The notes beneath the pieces are model-generated. The model made no database searches. It was not told the origin of the DNA and was given only the letters and a program-made list of their open reading frames with translations. Both the position numbers and the translations under genes were made by a program. 64,000 nucleotides of DNA from Rheum nobile (lineage: Eukaryota > Streptophyta > Magnoliopsida > Caryophyllales > Polygonaceae): positions 2,828,001-2,892,000 of the forward strand of contig WOAB01000211.1 of assembly GCA_027886185.1 (NCBI GenBank), given 5' to 3'. Shown one piece after another: positions 11,810 to 22,917 of the stretch; positions within the stretch are counted from its first letter, which is position 1; every line of letters begins with the position of its first letter.

Positions 11810-12661
11810 TCAAGGCGTTCCAAAACGTCTCCCATAACACTGGCTACTCGTGCAAGGTCTCTTCGGACTAGGCTCACCATCGAGCTCTGGCGATGGGTTT
11901 CGCACCATGCTCGGTCCTGGGTCACATGGCTCTGGTGTCTCAGACCTAATCTCAGTCGTGGAAAAGAAAGGATCGTCCATAAGAGGTCCTCCTATTCCAG
12001 CCCTCCTCTGAGCGCTAGCGATCGCCTGATCCATCTGCTGCTGCTGCTCCATACGAGATCTCATTTCGCTCTGGCGAAGGATCTCTCTCAACTCAGCCTC
12101 TGATCTCCTCCTAATACCGTGCTCAGTGTACAGTGTCTCCCAATCAGCATCAGTCATGAGTGCATAAGCCGACACTGGTGATAGTTCTGGGCTGGGGGGA
12201 ATAAACTGCACCCCCGGCTCCTGACTGTCCACTAGCAAGTGCCTCAAGTTGTCTGGCTCCTGGCTCTGCTCTTCCAGGTCCATCTCGGGGTCCTCCTCAG
12301 GATCATCTTCGATGGGATCCTCATCCTCGGGATCAATCTCGATCAGATCCTCGTACTCGACAGGATCTATCTCTATCTGGTAATCGTCATCGTAATGCCC
12401 TAAGGCGTATTTAGACGACTCATCCACTTCCTGCACTGCTTCCTCCCTGAGTAGCTCTACAGGTGAAGCTACAGTGACCACTGCATCCCTAGGCGTAAGG
12501 ACAACAGACTCGGGAATCACATACTTGATGTCCTCAGGCGGGCTACTCGGGCCTCCAACCTCGAAACATCGCTGAGGGATCGGAAAATCTAGCCTGCCTG
12601 GAGACGGCGGGTCCGTATTGGCGTCCTCCGACCCTCTATCAAGAGAAAAGCATGCACCCAT
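11810..12661 (-). CDS. ORF0 of element B: acidic 283-aa protein upstream of gag
   Basis: An intact frame runs from ATG at 12661 (MGACFSLDRGSE) to 11810. Landmarks in order: RCFEVGGPSSPP, a Glu/Asp stretch at about residues 90-135 (DPEDEDPIEDDPEEDPE), PGVQFIPPSPEL, a Gln/Arg-rich predicted helix (EMRSRMEQQQQMDQA), and a basic C-terminus (PSPKRPC). TTATCCTGTAG lies just upstream of the ATG and looks like a splice acceptor, as does the site in element A. This ORF stays open although gag and pol of the same element are broken. The family has no function I can name. The earlier in-frame ATG at 12709 lies before the acceptor-like site and is less conserved. Confidence 0.7.
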   Translation of the reverse strand: MGACFSLDRGSEDANTDPPSPGRLDFPIPQRCFEVGGPSSPPEDIKYVIPESVVLTPRDAVVTVASPVELLREEAVQEVDESSKYALGHYDDDYQIEIDPVEYEDLIEIDPEDEDPIEDDPEEDPEMDLEEQSQEPDNLRHLLVDSQEPGVQFIPPSPELSPVSAYALMTDADWETLYTEHGIRRRSEAELREILRQSEMRSRMEQQQQMDQAIASAQRRAGIGGPLMDDPFFSTTEIRSETPEPCDPGPSMVRNPSPELDGEPSPKRPCTSSQCYGRRFGTP

Positions 12662-12852
12662 TCTACAGGATAACGAGGAAGGAGTTAGTCTTTCTAGACA
12701 TAGAAGCAAGCTTACTACATCAGACTATACAGAAGACACGACTATGAACGGTGTTTTAAAATTCTTTTTACTTTGAAAATTCAGAGCCCTTTAAAAGCAT
12801 TTTCAAAAACGGATAAATGATATAAAAATCCCAAACCCGTTTTAAAACATTT

Positions 12853-12865
12853 GACTCTAATACCA
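12853..12865 (-). promoter_or_regulatory. Degenerate primer binding site of element B
   Basis: On the minus strand it reads TGGTATTAGAGTC, one or two mismatches from the tRNA-Met primer complement, four bases inside the LTR. Confidence 0.8.
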
Positions 12866-12869
12866 CAAT

Positions 12870-15348
12870 TGTAACACCCCCAAAACTTAACCCTTTGGGA
12901 AAGGTATTACCGCCAGTGACCCCAGTGTTCCTTACCGAGATCACCCAAGGCTTTACCGTTTAAATACAATTTATGAAATACAAATGATACATAATGATCA
13001 AAGCATTCAATTCCAAAATATAACATTGTCACAGAAACATGAGTTACGGGATTACAACCCAATCCCGAATAGGCTAACACAGAGTTTAAACCAAATACAG
13101 CGGAAGTCTTATAAAGTAGGGTACATCGGAAGTCTTATAAAACACATTACAACCAAAGTCATTGCCCAAAAGATCTCAACCTGATTAACAAAATAACCAA
13201 AACATTCAAAAACCACCGTCGACTCCATAGTCCTTCTATTCTTCTGAACTACTTTCTAACTGATGTGCCGAATCGAACGGATGACACCAGCCCACATACA
13301 GAGAACAAAGATCGTGGGTTAGTCTACTTGAATAGACTAGCAAGGGTACAAAGCAGAAGGTTCGATATAGTTGTATTGGGTTAGACTTATCGTTTCTCGA
13401 ATGATAACCGACAACGATAATCAACCTTCATACTTCTACAGAATAACAACAAGAGGTATGCACAAGAGAAGACTCTGGAAGACTGAATCTTCACAGAGAT
13501 CGACTCGAAAGAAGACTCTAACGGAAATGAGTCTTAGGGAAATATGACAAATCTGGAATGTTTACAGAATCATACAACAATGATTTAAAAGTTGACTGAG
13601 ATGCTTCGGTTCACGACCAACCTCATCGCATACAGCGAATCCAGATTGGAAAGAGGACGTACTATGATCAAAGTCGAGACGAGTTTTCCTAGTTGCACTA
13701 TAACTTAGCTGCACTACTCGCCGAAGGTTTATTAATTATGTGCGTCGAGTAGCACTTATCTGATTTATATTACAAACCACACATCACATTATTAGACTTT
13801 TACATGTGTACCCCATCATTGGGACGACACATCTTAGTATACGTTTCGTTGAGAGTGACGCACACCGGAAGGTTTGTGACACCAGCTAAGTGTCCTGCCT
13901 CTACACACTTGTGAAAGAGACCGATCATGATCTTAGAATAGTACCAGATGGAGACGAGCCACCCCGATACCAGATTATAAAGAAACGACCGGACGAAGTC
14001 CGAGTACATTCCTAACTAACAGTGCTAACCACACAGATACAACACAATAACAGTTACAGGATAAATCAACATAAAGGCCCGAAAGGCGATCACAGATAAT
14101 AGCGCTGTTCTAACAGATATACAACCTATTATATGATTTTCAAAACAGTTTATAAATCACTTCCAGAAGGACACAGTAATAATCGTTCCAAATTAATTAA
14201 TCAATTGAAATAACTGATAATCAATGTAAATATGGAAACGATGAGCAAAAGCGAACCGCCACTTGCCTTAATCCGCAGAATAGAAACAAGCCTAACGACA
14301 ATGACGGGATTCCGGGCTCGACACGGGTATAGCTCCGACAGCACAACGACCTTCGAGTCGACCCATAAAAGGAACCCTAAGTTAGATCCGACATAACCAC
14401 AGTACGAATCTAAGAACGACGAAAGAAAACGAAAGGAACGACGCCACAACGACGACCACCAAAGCCAAAAGCCAAAGAGGCGTTCTGGGCTCTGGCGGCG
14501 GTCGTCGTTCTTGGCGGCGGTCGCCGCAGTTTATCACAGCGGGCGCCGTGAAGAACACGGCGGTCGCCGTGAAGAACTCAGACGACAGAAACGGTGAGAA
14601 AACTCACCCAAAACACGAGCGACTCGGCCTCCTTCGACTTGCTTTGGTTTCTAACCTCCAAGGCTACCAAAAGCTTCACAAAGGCACTCTGGAAACACCA
14701 CCAAACGACACCGGCGAAAGTTCCAGAATCCGGCAAGGCAAGAATTTGGGAGAGCTTGGGCTGTGGATTGAGCTGCAATCCAACCCCCAAACACTCCCTT
14801 TTATAGCCAAAAGCCAAGGGAACACCATCATCGCCTACAACGAGGTGGAGCAGACCTAATTCGGCACGTCAGAGGCTCGCCAGCGACCATCGGGCAAAGA
14901 CCCCCGGACAACGATGGCGGGCGCCGCGGAGAGCAAGGGTCGCCGTCTCACAATTTGCCTACGGCGGGCGAATTACGGCGGGCGCCGTACTGTACGGCGG
15001 TCACCGTTTTTCGGGTCTTCGCGCCCAGCTAGAAGACGAGGGTACTGCTGCCTCGAGCCCTTCGCGACGGTCGCCGCCTTAATTACGGCGGTCGCCGCCA
15101 CCGTGGCTTTGCCCTTCTTAGCCTTTGGACGACAACAACTTTAACCCGGGATAAAATTATCGTACGCGAACGAGTATTAAAATCCAAAGCACGTCGTCTG
15201 TATATTATTTCACTAAGAAAGATATTACAGATACAGAGCACATTACAGAATGTCTCCAACTTTCTGAATTAAATCCGACGTACACAACGGGCACTCGGGA
15301 AAAACCCAAAATTCCCAAAATAACCTTACAAAAATACGGGGTATCACA
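12870..15348 (-). repeat. LTR shared by element B (as 5' LTR) and fragment C (as 3' LTR)
   Basis: The 2,479-bp LTR starts TGTAACACCCCC and ends GGTATCACA. On the minus strand the TATA box (TATAAAA) is at 14799-14805. GC-rich blocks with GGCGGTCGCCG and GGCGGGCGCCG motifs lie upstream of it (14908-15105) and downstream (14484-14580). Internal coding sequence of the same orientation flanks it on both sides, with no target duplication around it, so it is not an independent insertion. Confidence 0.9.
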
Positions 15349-15359
15349 TCTCCTCCCCC

Positions 15360-16648
15360 TTAAAAGAAGTTTCGACCTCGAAACTTAGGTCGAGAATAAC
15401 TCGGGAAAACGTTTGAGTATATCTGACTCGGTTTCCCATGTTTCCCAAGTAACTTCCTCCGATCCAGACTTGGACCACTGAATCCGTACCAACGGTACGA
15501 TATTGCTACGCAACTGCTTCTCACGACGCTCCAGAATGCGCACGGGCATCTCCTCATAAGTACCATTAGCTTGAATCTCGATGTCCTCATAACTCAGCAC
15601 ATGAGACTCATCTGACACATTCTTCCTAAGCAAAGAGACGTGGAACACATTATGCACTGGATGAGCCGATGGCGGCAACGCCAAGCGGTACGCTAGAGAT
15701 CCCACTCTATCCAGAATCTCGAATGGTCCCACGTAGCGAGGGTTAAGCTTCCCACGCCTACCAAACCTGAAAACTCCCTTCGAGGGCGACACCTTGACAA
15801 ACACCTTGTCACCGACCTCGAACTCGACATTCCTACGCTTCTTGTCTGCATACGACTTCTATCGACTCTGAGCGGTCAACATCCTTTGTCGAATCAAGGC
15901 AATGTCAGAAGCTGTCCTCTCGACTAACTCTGGCCCAAGCAGAATCTTGTCGGCGTTATCGTCCCAACAAATCGGAGATCTGCATCGGCGACCATACAAA
16001 GCTTCGAACGGAGCCATCTTGATCGTAGCATGCCAGCTGTTGTTGTAGGTGAACTCAATCAGACTCAAGTTGTCCTCCCAGCTAGTCGGACGATCGAGTA
16101 CACAAGCTCTGAGCATATCCTCCAGAGTTTGGATGGTCCTTTTAGACTGGCCATCTGTCTGAGGATGAAACACTGTGCTGAACCTTAACTCGGTCCCCAT
16201 AGCCTTATGAAGTTCTTGCCAGAACCTTGACAAGAAACGGCCATCTCGATCTGATACGATGGTTTTAGGGATACCATGTAAACGGACAATCTCTTTCTGG
16301 TAGACCTCTGCTAACTTCTGGGTTTCCCATGTGGTCTTGATGGATATGAAATGAGCACTCTTCGTAAGCCTATCCACAATTACCCAGATAGAATCTCTCT
16401 GACTTCGAGTCTTGGGTAGCCTAGTGACGAAGTCCATGGCGATGTCCTCCCATTTCCATTCTGGCACTGGGAGAGGTAGCAACTCACCACCTGGCCTGCG
16501 GTGTTCGATCTTGACCTTCTGGCAAGTTAAGCACTTTGCCACAAAGTCTGCTACATCCCACTTCATGTTTGGCCACCAAAACTTCTTCCTGAGATCCTTG
16601 TACATCTTGCTAGAACCAGGATGCACAGAATAAGCAGATGAATGAGCT
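15360..16648 (-). pseudogene. Fragment C: integrase-chromodomain end of a second B-family copy
   Basis: It is highly similar to 6780-8072 of B: integrase zinc domain, D,D,E core and chromodomain. It has one in-frame TAG near 15860 (Gln codon in B) and lacks the 1-bp loss that B has near 7840. Homology to B stops abruptly at about 16648, where SINE-like sequence begins. No RT or gag follows. Confidence 0.9.
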
Positions 16649-16844
16649 ACCCAATTGTGCTGCAGCGCAATTGGTAACAAGTGGGTGTTAGGCTACTTGT
16701 TAAAGCGTGAGGTCTCGTGTTCGAGACTCACGAACAACCTCTCAGCCATGGGGATTTGGTTGGGGTACATGGGCTGCGGCCCATGGATAGAGAAATGGCT
16801 GACCCGATAAGGTCGGAGCCCCTCTCATTCAAAGTGCACTTCTA
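16649..16844 (+). mobile_element. tRNA-derived SINE-like sequence
   Basis: It carries a pol III A-box-like CAGCGCAATTGG (16663-16674) and a B-box-like GTTCGAGACTC (16719-16729), spaced roughly as in tRNA-headed SINEs. The part after the B box is partly similar to the right arm of the adjacent palindrome (GGTTGGGGT, then ATGG-CTGC). No target duplication of its own was found. Confidence 0.45.
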
Positions 16845-17074
16845 TGTAATACCTCGACAGCTTAGCAGCCCGACCTATCACAGGACTGCAGTCCATACAC
16901 CCTAACCCCTCACTGGCCCATATTAAATGGCGCCCAACAGGTTGTTCGTGAGTCTCGAACTCGAGACTCACGAACAACCTGCTGGGCGCCATTTAATATG
17001 GGCCAGTGAGGGGTTGGGGTGTATGGACTGCAGTCTTGTGATGGGTCGGGCTGCTAAGCTGTCGAGGTATTACA
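16845..17074. repeat. 230-bp near-perfect palindrome (two SINE-like tails in inverted orientation)
   Basis: The left arm from 16845 (TGTAATACCTCGAC) is matched in reverse complement by the right arm ending at 17074 (GTCGAGGTATTACA). The axis is between 16959 and 16960, with a two-base spacer and only a few mismatches. The inner ends are B-box-like (CTCGAACTCGAG region). The right tip directly abuts the ACTTT target duplication of the whole insertion. Confidence 0.85.
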
Positions 17075-20000
17075 ACTTTACACCTTCATTCTACTTCAGT
17101 ATGTATATTGTTTGATTCGGGTGCTACCCATTCTTTCATTTCGGAGAGTTATGTCAGTAAGTTAGGCTTAGTATGCAACGAGGTTTGTGAACCTTTCGTT
17201 GTAAATCTTCCTAATGGTGAACATTTAGTGGGCACCAAGCGTCTGTCAGAATTTCCGATTACCATACAGGGTAAGAAGTTCGAAGCAGATTTGATCTGTA
17301 TAGCCATGGCTCCATACGACATTATTCTCGGTATGGATTGGCTGACGCGTCATGGGGCGGTAATCGATTTTAGCTTAAGAACTGTGACGGTGTCATCTGG
17401 GGGCCAGTTTGTATGCAAATTCAAGGGTCGTAATGATGCTAATAACGGCAGGCTTATCAATGCGATGGCTGCGTTTAAGATACTTCGACAAGGTTGTGTC
17501 GGGTACCTGTGCTATCTGGACGAGCCCAAGAAAGATGAGCCATCAGTTCTTGATATTCCGGTCGTTTGTGAGTTTCCAAACGTTTTTCCGAAAGAAATTC
17601 CTGGTTTACCCTCGTATCGTGACATGGAGTTTACCATTGATCTCGAGCCTGGTACCGCACCGATCTCTAAGGCACCGTACCGGATGGCTCCTGTTGAGAT
17701 GCAAGAGTTGAAGAAGCAACTCGAAGATCTTCTTGAGAAGGGCTATATAAGGCCAAGCGCATCACCTTGGGGCGCTCCGGTTTTGTTCGTCAAGAAGAAA
17801 GATGGATCGTTCCGACTTTGTATCGACTATCGAGAGTTGAATAAAGTCACGATCAAGAATAAGTATCCATTGCCGAGGATTGATGATCTGTTGGATCAAC
17901 TGCAGGGAGCAAAGGTCTTTTCCAAAATCGATCTGAGGTCTGGTTACCATCAACTCAGGATTCGTGAGGAGGATATTCCGAACGAGATATGGTCACTACG
18001 AGTTCGTAGTCATGCCATTTGGACTTACCAATGCTCCAGCAGTTTTCATGGATCTAATGCATCGATGTTTCCACCAATACTTGGATAAGTTCATAGTGGT
18101 CTTCATCGATGACATTTTGATCTATTCCCCGAGCGAGGAAGCTCACGAGGAACATCTTCGGATTACTTTGTCAGTCCTTAGACAGAATCAGCTATACGCA
18201 AAGTTGTCTAAGTGTGACTTTTGGATAAAAAAAAGTGGCTTTCTTAGGCCACGTGATTAATGAGAATGGGGTTATGGTTGATCCCCAGAAGATTGAAGTG
18301 GTAGCCAATTGGAAGCGGCCTCAGAATGTGAAAGAGATGCGCAGTTTTCTAGGACTCGCAGGATATTACAGACGATTCGTGGAGGGATTTTCTAAGATCG
18401 CTCTACCTATGACCGGTCTGCTCCGCAAAGTCCACAAGAAGTTTGTCTGGGATGACAAGTGCGAGGCCAGTTTTCAAAAGCTGAAGCAATGTCTGACCTC
18501 CGCACCAGTATTAGCGCTACCGAAAGAGATTGATGGTTATGTGGTCTATAGCGATGCTTCGAAGAGTGGTTTGGGATGTGTGCTGATGCAGAGGGGCAAA
18601 GTTATTGCATACGCATCCCGACAGTTGAAGACTTATGAGGCAAACTATCCGACACATGATCTAGAATTAGCAGCTGTAGTTTTTGCACTGAAGATTTGGA
18701 GGCACTATCTTTATGGTGTATGATGCCAAGTCTTCACCGATCATAAGAGTCTCAAGTATGTGTTCACTCAGAAGGAGCTGAATATGAGACAACGTCGCTG
18801 GTTAGAGCTACTCAAAGACTACGACATCGAGTTGCTGTATCATTCGGGCAAGGCTAATGTAGTAGCCGATGCATTGAGCCGGAAGACACCGCACGAGACT
18901 GTAGTGGCTCTACTTACTGCTCAGACCAAGCTGAACCAAGAGTTGTGCGAGATTGAAGTCTTGTACGATCAACGTCGAGGATACCTGAGTATGCTTGAGA
19001 TTCAAGCTACGCTACTTGATCAAATCAGGGAGAAGCAGGTTGATGATGTAGTTATGGTGAAGCTAAGCAACGAAGTGATGGATGGGAAAGCTCTCGGTTT
19101 CGTGATTCAGGAAGATGGATCGCTCTGGTTTCAAGACTGGATATGTGTGCCTGACGTTGATGGCCTTCGCCAGTTGGTGATGAAGGAGGCCCATTCGTCA
19201 GCTTATTCTGTACATCCAGGCTCTAGCAAGATGTACAAGGACCTCAGGAAGAAGTTCTGGTGGCCCAACATGAAGTGGGATATAGCAGAGTTTGTGGCGA
19301 AATGCTTGACTTGTCAAAAGGTCAAGATAGAACACCGCAGACCAGGTGGTGAGTTGCTACCTTATCCAGTGCCAGAATGGAAATGGGAGGATATTGCTAT
19401 GGATTTCGTCACGGGGCTGCCAAAGACTCAAAGTCAAAAGGATGCTATATGGGTAATCATTGACAGGCTCACGAAGAGTGCTCACTTCGTGGCTATCAAG
19501 TCAACATGGGGAACCCAGAAGCTATCAGAAGTGTTTTTACACGAGATTGTCCGTTTGCATGGTACTCCAAAGACCATTGTATCGGATCGAGATAGCCGAT
19601 TCATGTCAAGATTCTGGAAAGAATTACACAAGGCCATGGGAACCGAGTTGAGATTCAGTACTGCGTTTCATCCTCAGATCGATGGACAGTCTGAGAGGAC
19701 CATCCAGACCTTGAAAGATATGCTAAGAGCTTGTGTACTCGATCGTCCGACTAGTTGGGAGAACAACCTGAGTCTGATTGAGTTCACGTACAACAACAGT
19801 TGGCATGCTACCATTAAGATGGCTCCATTCGAGGCTCTGTACGGTCGAAGGTACAGATCTCCAATTTGTTGGGATGAGAATGACGACAAGGTTCTGCTTG
19901 AACCAGAGTTAGTCGAGAGGACTGCATCAGACATTGCTTTGATAAGACAAAGGATATTGATAGCTCAGAGTCGACAAAAGTCTTATGCAGATCTGAAGCG

Positions 20001-20451
20001 CAGGAAAGTCAAGTTTGAGGTTTGTGACAAGGTATTTGTCAAGGTGTCGCCATCCAAGGGTGTGTTTAGATTCGATAAGCGTGGGAAGCTTAACCCTCGC
20101 TACGTGGGACCATTTGAGATCCTTGATAGAGTGGGGTCTCTAGCATATTGTTTGGCATTACCGCCATTGGCGCATCCAGTGCATAACGTGTTCCACGTAT
20201 CCTTGTTAAGGAAGTACGTGCCTGATGAGTCTCATGTACTGAGTTATGAAGACATCGAGATTCAGACAATTGGTACCTATGAGGAGATACCGGTGCGTAT
20301 TCTCGAACGCCGTGAGAAGCAGTTACGGAATAAGGTGGTACCATTGGTACGGATTTTGTGGTCCAAGTCAGGAACTGAGGAGGTTACTTGGGAAACCTGG
20401 GAGACTGAGGAGGATATGCTTAGACGCTTTCCCGAGCTGTTTTCAGCCTAG
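17075..20451 (+). pseudogene. pol of element A (protease to chromodomain), frameshifted
   Basis: It continues gag of A after the insertion. Order: aspartic protease (DSGA at 17114-17125), RT with FIDDILIY (18102-18125), RNase H, integrase zinc domain (about 19190-19330), D,D,E core (MDFVTG, SDRDSRF, QSERTIQ) and a chromodomain ending near 20440. Lesions against B: a roughly 11-14-bp deletion in RT near 17977; one extra A in an A-run near 18230; TGA at 18721-18723 where an Arg codon (CGA) is expected. From 18760 the frame is open for 563 codons, through the RNase H end, integrase and chromodomain. The RT catalytic Asp pair is intact, but the frame is not. Confidence 0.92.
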
Positions 20452-20556
20452 TTTCGCGGTCGAGACCTTTTTAAGGGGGTAGTGTTGTAACGCCTCGCTT
20501 TTTTTTAGGTTATTCGGCCAAGTTTCGGGTCGAAACTTCTTTTAAGGGGGAGGTGA
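20452..20556 (+). other. Duplicated pol-end/polypurine tract of element A with a stub of a second LTR start
   Basis: Two similar blocks follow each other: TTTCG...CGAGACC...TTAAGGGGG (20452-20480) and TTTCGGGTCGAAAC...TTAAGGGGG (20523-20550). After the first comes TGTAACGCCTCGC (20486), which looks like an LTR start but lasts only about 30 bp. After the second, the real LTR begins. This looks like a recombination or template-switch scar between two element families. Confidence 0.6.
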
Positions 20557-22917
20557 TGTAATACCCCTCATTTTTAGTAAAGAGTATTTTGGTAATTTTC
20601 CAAACTCTCGTACTATAGTCGGATTAATTTCAGAGAAGTTCAGACATTCTGCAAAATGCTTGATCTCTGTAATAATTCCCTGAGTGGAATAAAATACATT
20701 CAACGTATTTTTGGGGTTTAGAATATTTATTCGGATACGAATATATTTAACCCGGGGTTAAAAACCATGCCCATAATTCTTCCCGGACAAAAGGCACAGA
20801 AAATGGCCTTGACCGCACCCGCGGTCAGTCCACCGCACCCCGCGGTGAAAGGCCAATTTCTGAGGCGGTCAGGTGGGGGTTCACCACACCCGCGGTGAGG
20901 CCACCGCACCCCACAGTGTCATCATTTCTTTTCTGTAGCACCGGACTTCAGACGTCGCGTCGTCTTCGCCTCTGCAACTGTCCCATCCGGTCGTTGTAGG
21001 CGCCTACCATGAGTCACCTGGTTGCTTGACCTCCTTGCTTGGGCTATAAAAGGAAAGGAGCTGGAGTGGAGTTGAATCACAGCTCTCAAACTATCTATCT
21101 CAAATCTCTCATTTCCATTGTTACCGAAAAGCTCAAGCTTTCGCCGGAGTGTCGCCGGAGCTACCATATGAGGAGAAGGTAATCTCCAAGTGGTGTTTGG
21201 AAGTGCAAGGAGTTGGGAAGTCGAAGCCCATCCTAATCGAATCCAAACACGTCGATCACGGTGAGTTTTCTTCGTCGTCATGTCGCCGTTGTAGCTCGAC
21301 CGCACCCGCGGCAGGGCCGGCGCACCCGCGGTGTGTTTGGGCTCGTGGTGTGGCTTTGGGATTTGTGGTCTCGATCGAGGCTTCGTTCCCTCGATTTAGT
21401 TCGTCTTTCTTTAGATTCGTATATTAGGTTATCGAATCTAACTTAGGGTTCAGTTATGGGTCGTTTCGTAGGAATCCATAATCTGAGATCTGACCTCGTT
21501 TCGGACCCGGAAACCCGTTGTCGTTGAGCTTTGTTAAGCTTCGTCTAATCTAAGGCAAGTGGCGGTTCACTCTTGCTTATCATTCCATATTTATATTAAT
21601 TATCAATTGTGTTTAATTGTTAATTAATTTGGGATGAATGTTGTTTTCGTATGGGAACAGTTTTGATAACTGTATGTGATTTAAAAAGGAATATTATAAT
21701 AGGTTGTATATACTGCTAGAAACAACGCTATTATATATGTATATATATGATTAAAATACAGATATTATAATAGGTTGTATATATATTTCTAGAAACAACT
21801 CTATTATATCTGTTATTACCTAGATGACATTGATGTGGACTATTGCGTGTTTTAACTGTTTAGTTAGCACGAGTATTCGTAGGAACGCTATGTACCTTGC
21901 GAGGTTTAGTTGTTTCTTTATAACTGGTGCTATGTGGATTTTTCCCTAGTACTCTCTCTGGTCATGACCATGCCCTTACTCAGGGTTGGATTATCTCTTG
22001 TGAGGAGATATCCCTTCTACATCTCTTGTGAGGAGATATTATCTCTTGTGAGGAGATATTATAAAAGCTTATAACGTAAATGTACATTTTGGAATTAAAT
22101 AAGACAAGTGCGATTATGCACATAATTAATGAACCTTGGGCGAGAAGTACAACGTGGAAACTCATCTGGGCTTCGATTAGAGCAAGTCCACCTTCCAAAT
22201 CTGAATTCGCATTACGCGGTGAGGTTGGTCGTGGACCCAAATAGTCAAGTCGCTTTTAAACGCTTGTGTGGAAATATTATATGTTCCCAAACATTTGTCA
22301 TGCTTACCGATAAGACTCAATTCGTTGGAGTCTTCTCTTCATATGTTTCCGTAAGACTCAATCTTTCAGAGTCTTCTCTCGATCATTATTCTTTGGATAA
22401 TTTCAGTAGAAGTATTGAGGTTTACTATCGTCATCGGCTTTCATTCGAGAAGCGATGGGTCTAACCTAATACGACTACTTAGAACCTTTTTGTTTAACCC
22501 TTGCATAATCTTTCATTAGACTAACCAAACGGTATATTCCCTTGCATGGTTGGCTGGTGTCATCCGTCTCATACGACACATCAGATAAACTGCAGTTCCA
22601 TGAAGGCTAGAAACGACGGTGAAGGCAGATGGAATTTTTGAAGTGTTTTACCAAGGTTGAGATCCTAGGCGTGTGATCGCTAGATCAAGACTTTTGTGTC
22701 ATTTATTTTAAAAAGACTTCCGCTGTAATATATTTTAGTTGTATTTGGATTATGGATGTAATTCCGAAACTTTGATTTAATCCAATACTATGACATTTCG
22801 TATTATAAATGTTGTTTTATGATTTGTATAAACTGGTTAAGCCTTGGGTGACTTCGGATGTGGAATCTGAGGTCACTGGCGGTGATACCTTTCAAGGATA
22901 TATTTGGGGGTGTTACA
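20557..22917 (+). repeat. 3' LTR of element A
   Basis: It is 2,361 bp, starting TGTAATACCCCTC and ending TGTTACA. The TATA box TATAAA is at 21045-21050. GC-rich blocks with CCGCACCCGCGGT motifs lie on either side of the TATA box, at 20813-20915 and 21298-21335. A short triplicated motif (ATCTCTTGTGAGGAGATAT) is at about 21992-22060. Confidence 0.93.

Larger units (their letters stand above)
5126..17074 (-). mobile_element. Composite minus-strand insertion in element A (B + shared LTR + fragment C + palindrome)
   Basis: The target duplication ACTTT flanks it (5121-5125 and 17075-17079), and removing the insert plus one copy restores the frame of A across the gag-protease boundary. The left end, TGTAACAACCCC, is the normal tip of the B LTR. 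The right end, GGTATTACA, is the tip of a SINE-like palindrome and not of a B LTR. The order on the plus strand is: 3' LTR of B, B pol-gag-ORF0, a complete LTR, the pol end of a second copy (C), then the palindrome. The LTR between B and C serves both, as expected from unequal recombination between tandem or allelic copies. Confidence 0.85.
1..22917 (+). mobile_element. Element A: chromovirus-type Ty3/gypsy LTR retrotransposon, 5' truncated by the window, disabled
   Basis: Bases 1-217 match 22701-22917 almost exactly, so these are the ends of the 5' and 3' LTRs of one plus-strand element. Between them lie a tRNA-Met primer site, an acidic upstream ORF, gag with two CCHC knuckles, protease, RT, RNase H, integrase and a C-terminal chromodomain. 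That order and the chromodomain indicate a chromovirus, probably the Tekay/Del lineage (inference). A solo LTR (1129-3589) and a 12-kb minus-strand insertion (5126-17074) interrupt it. With one copy of each target duplication removed, the reading frames run on across both sites. Bases AATGA at 22918-22922 are the probable right target duplication, because MULE copy 2 has the uninterrupted sequence AATGA-AGAAC at the equivalent place; the left flank is outside the window. Confidence 0.9.

Noticed and set aside
16650..16735. A functional tRNA gene
   Set aside because: A- and B-box-like words are present, but no cloverleaf with a paired acceptor stem could be drawn. A SINE head is more likely.
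22129..22464. 111-codon ORF in the 3' LTR of element A
   Set aside because: It lies in the transcribed LTR, is not kept open in the related solo LTR, and has no recognisable domain.
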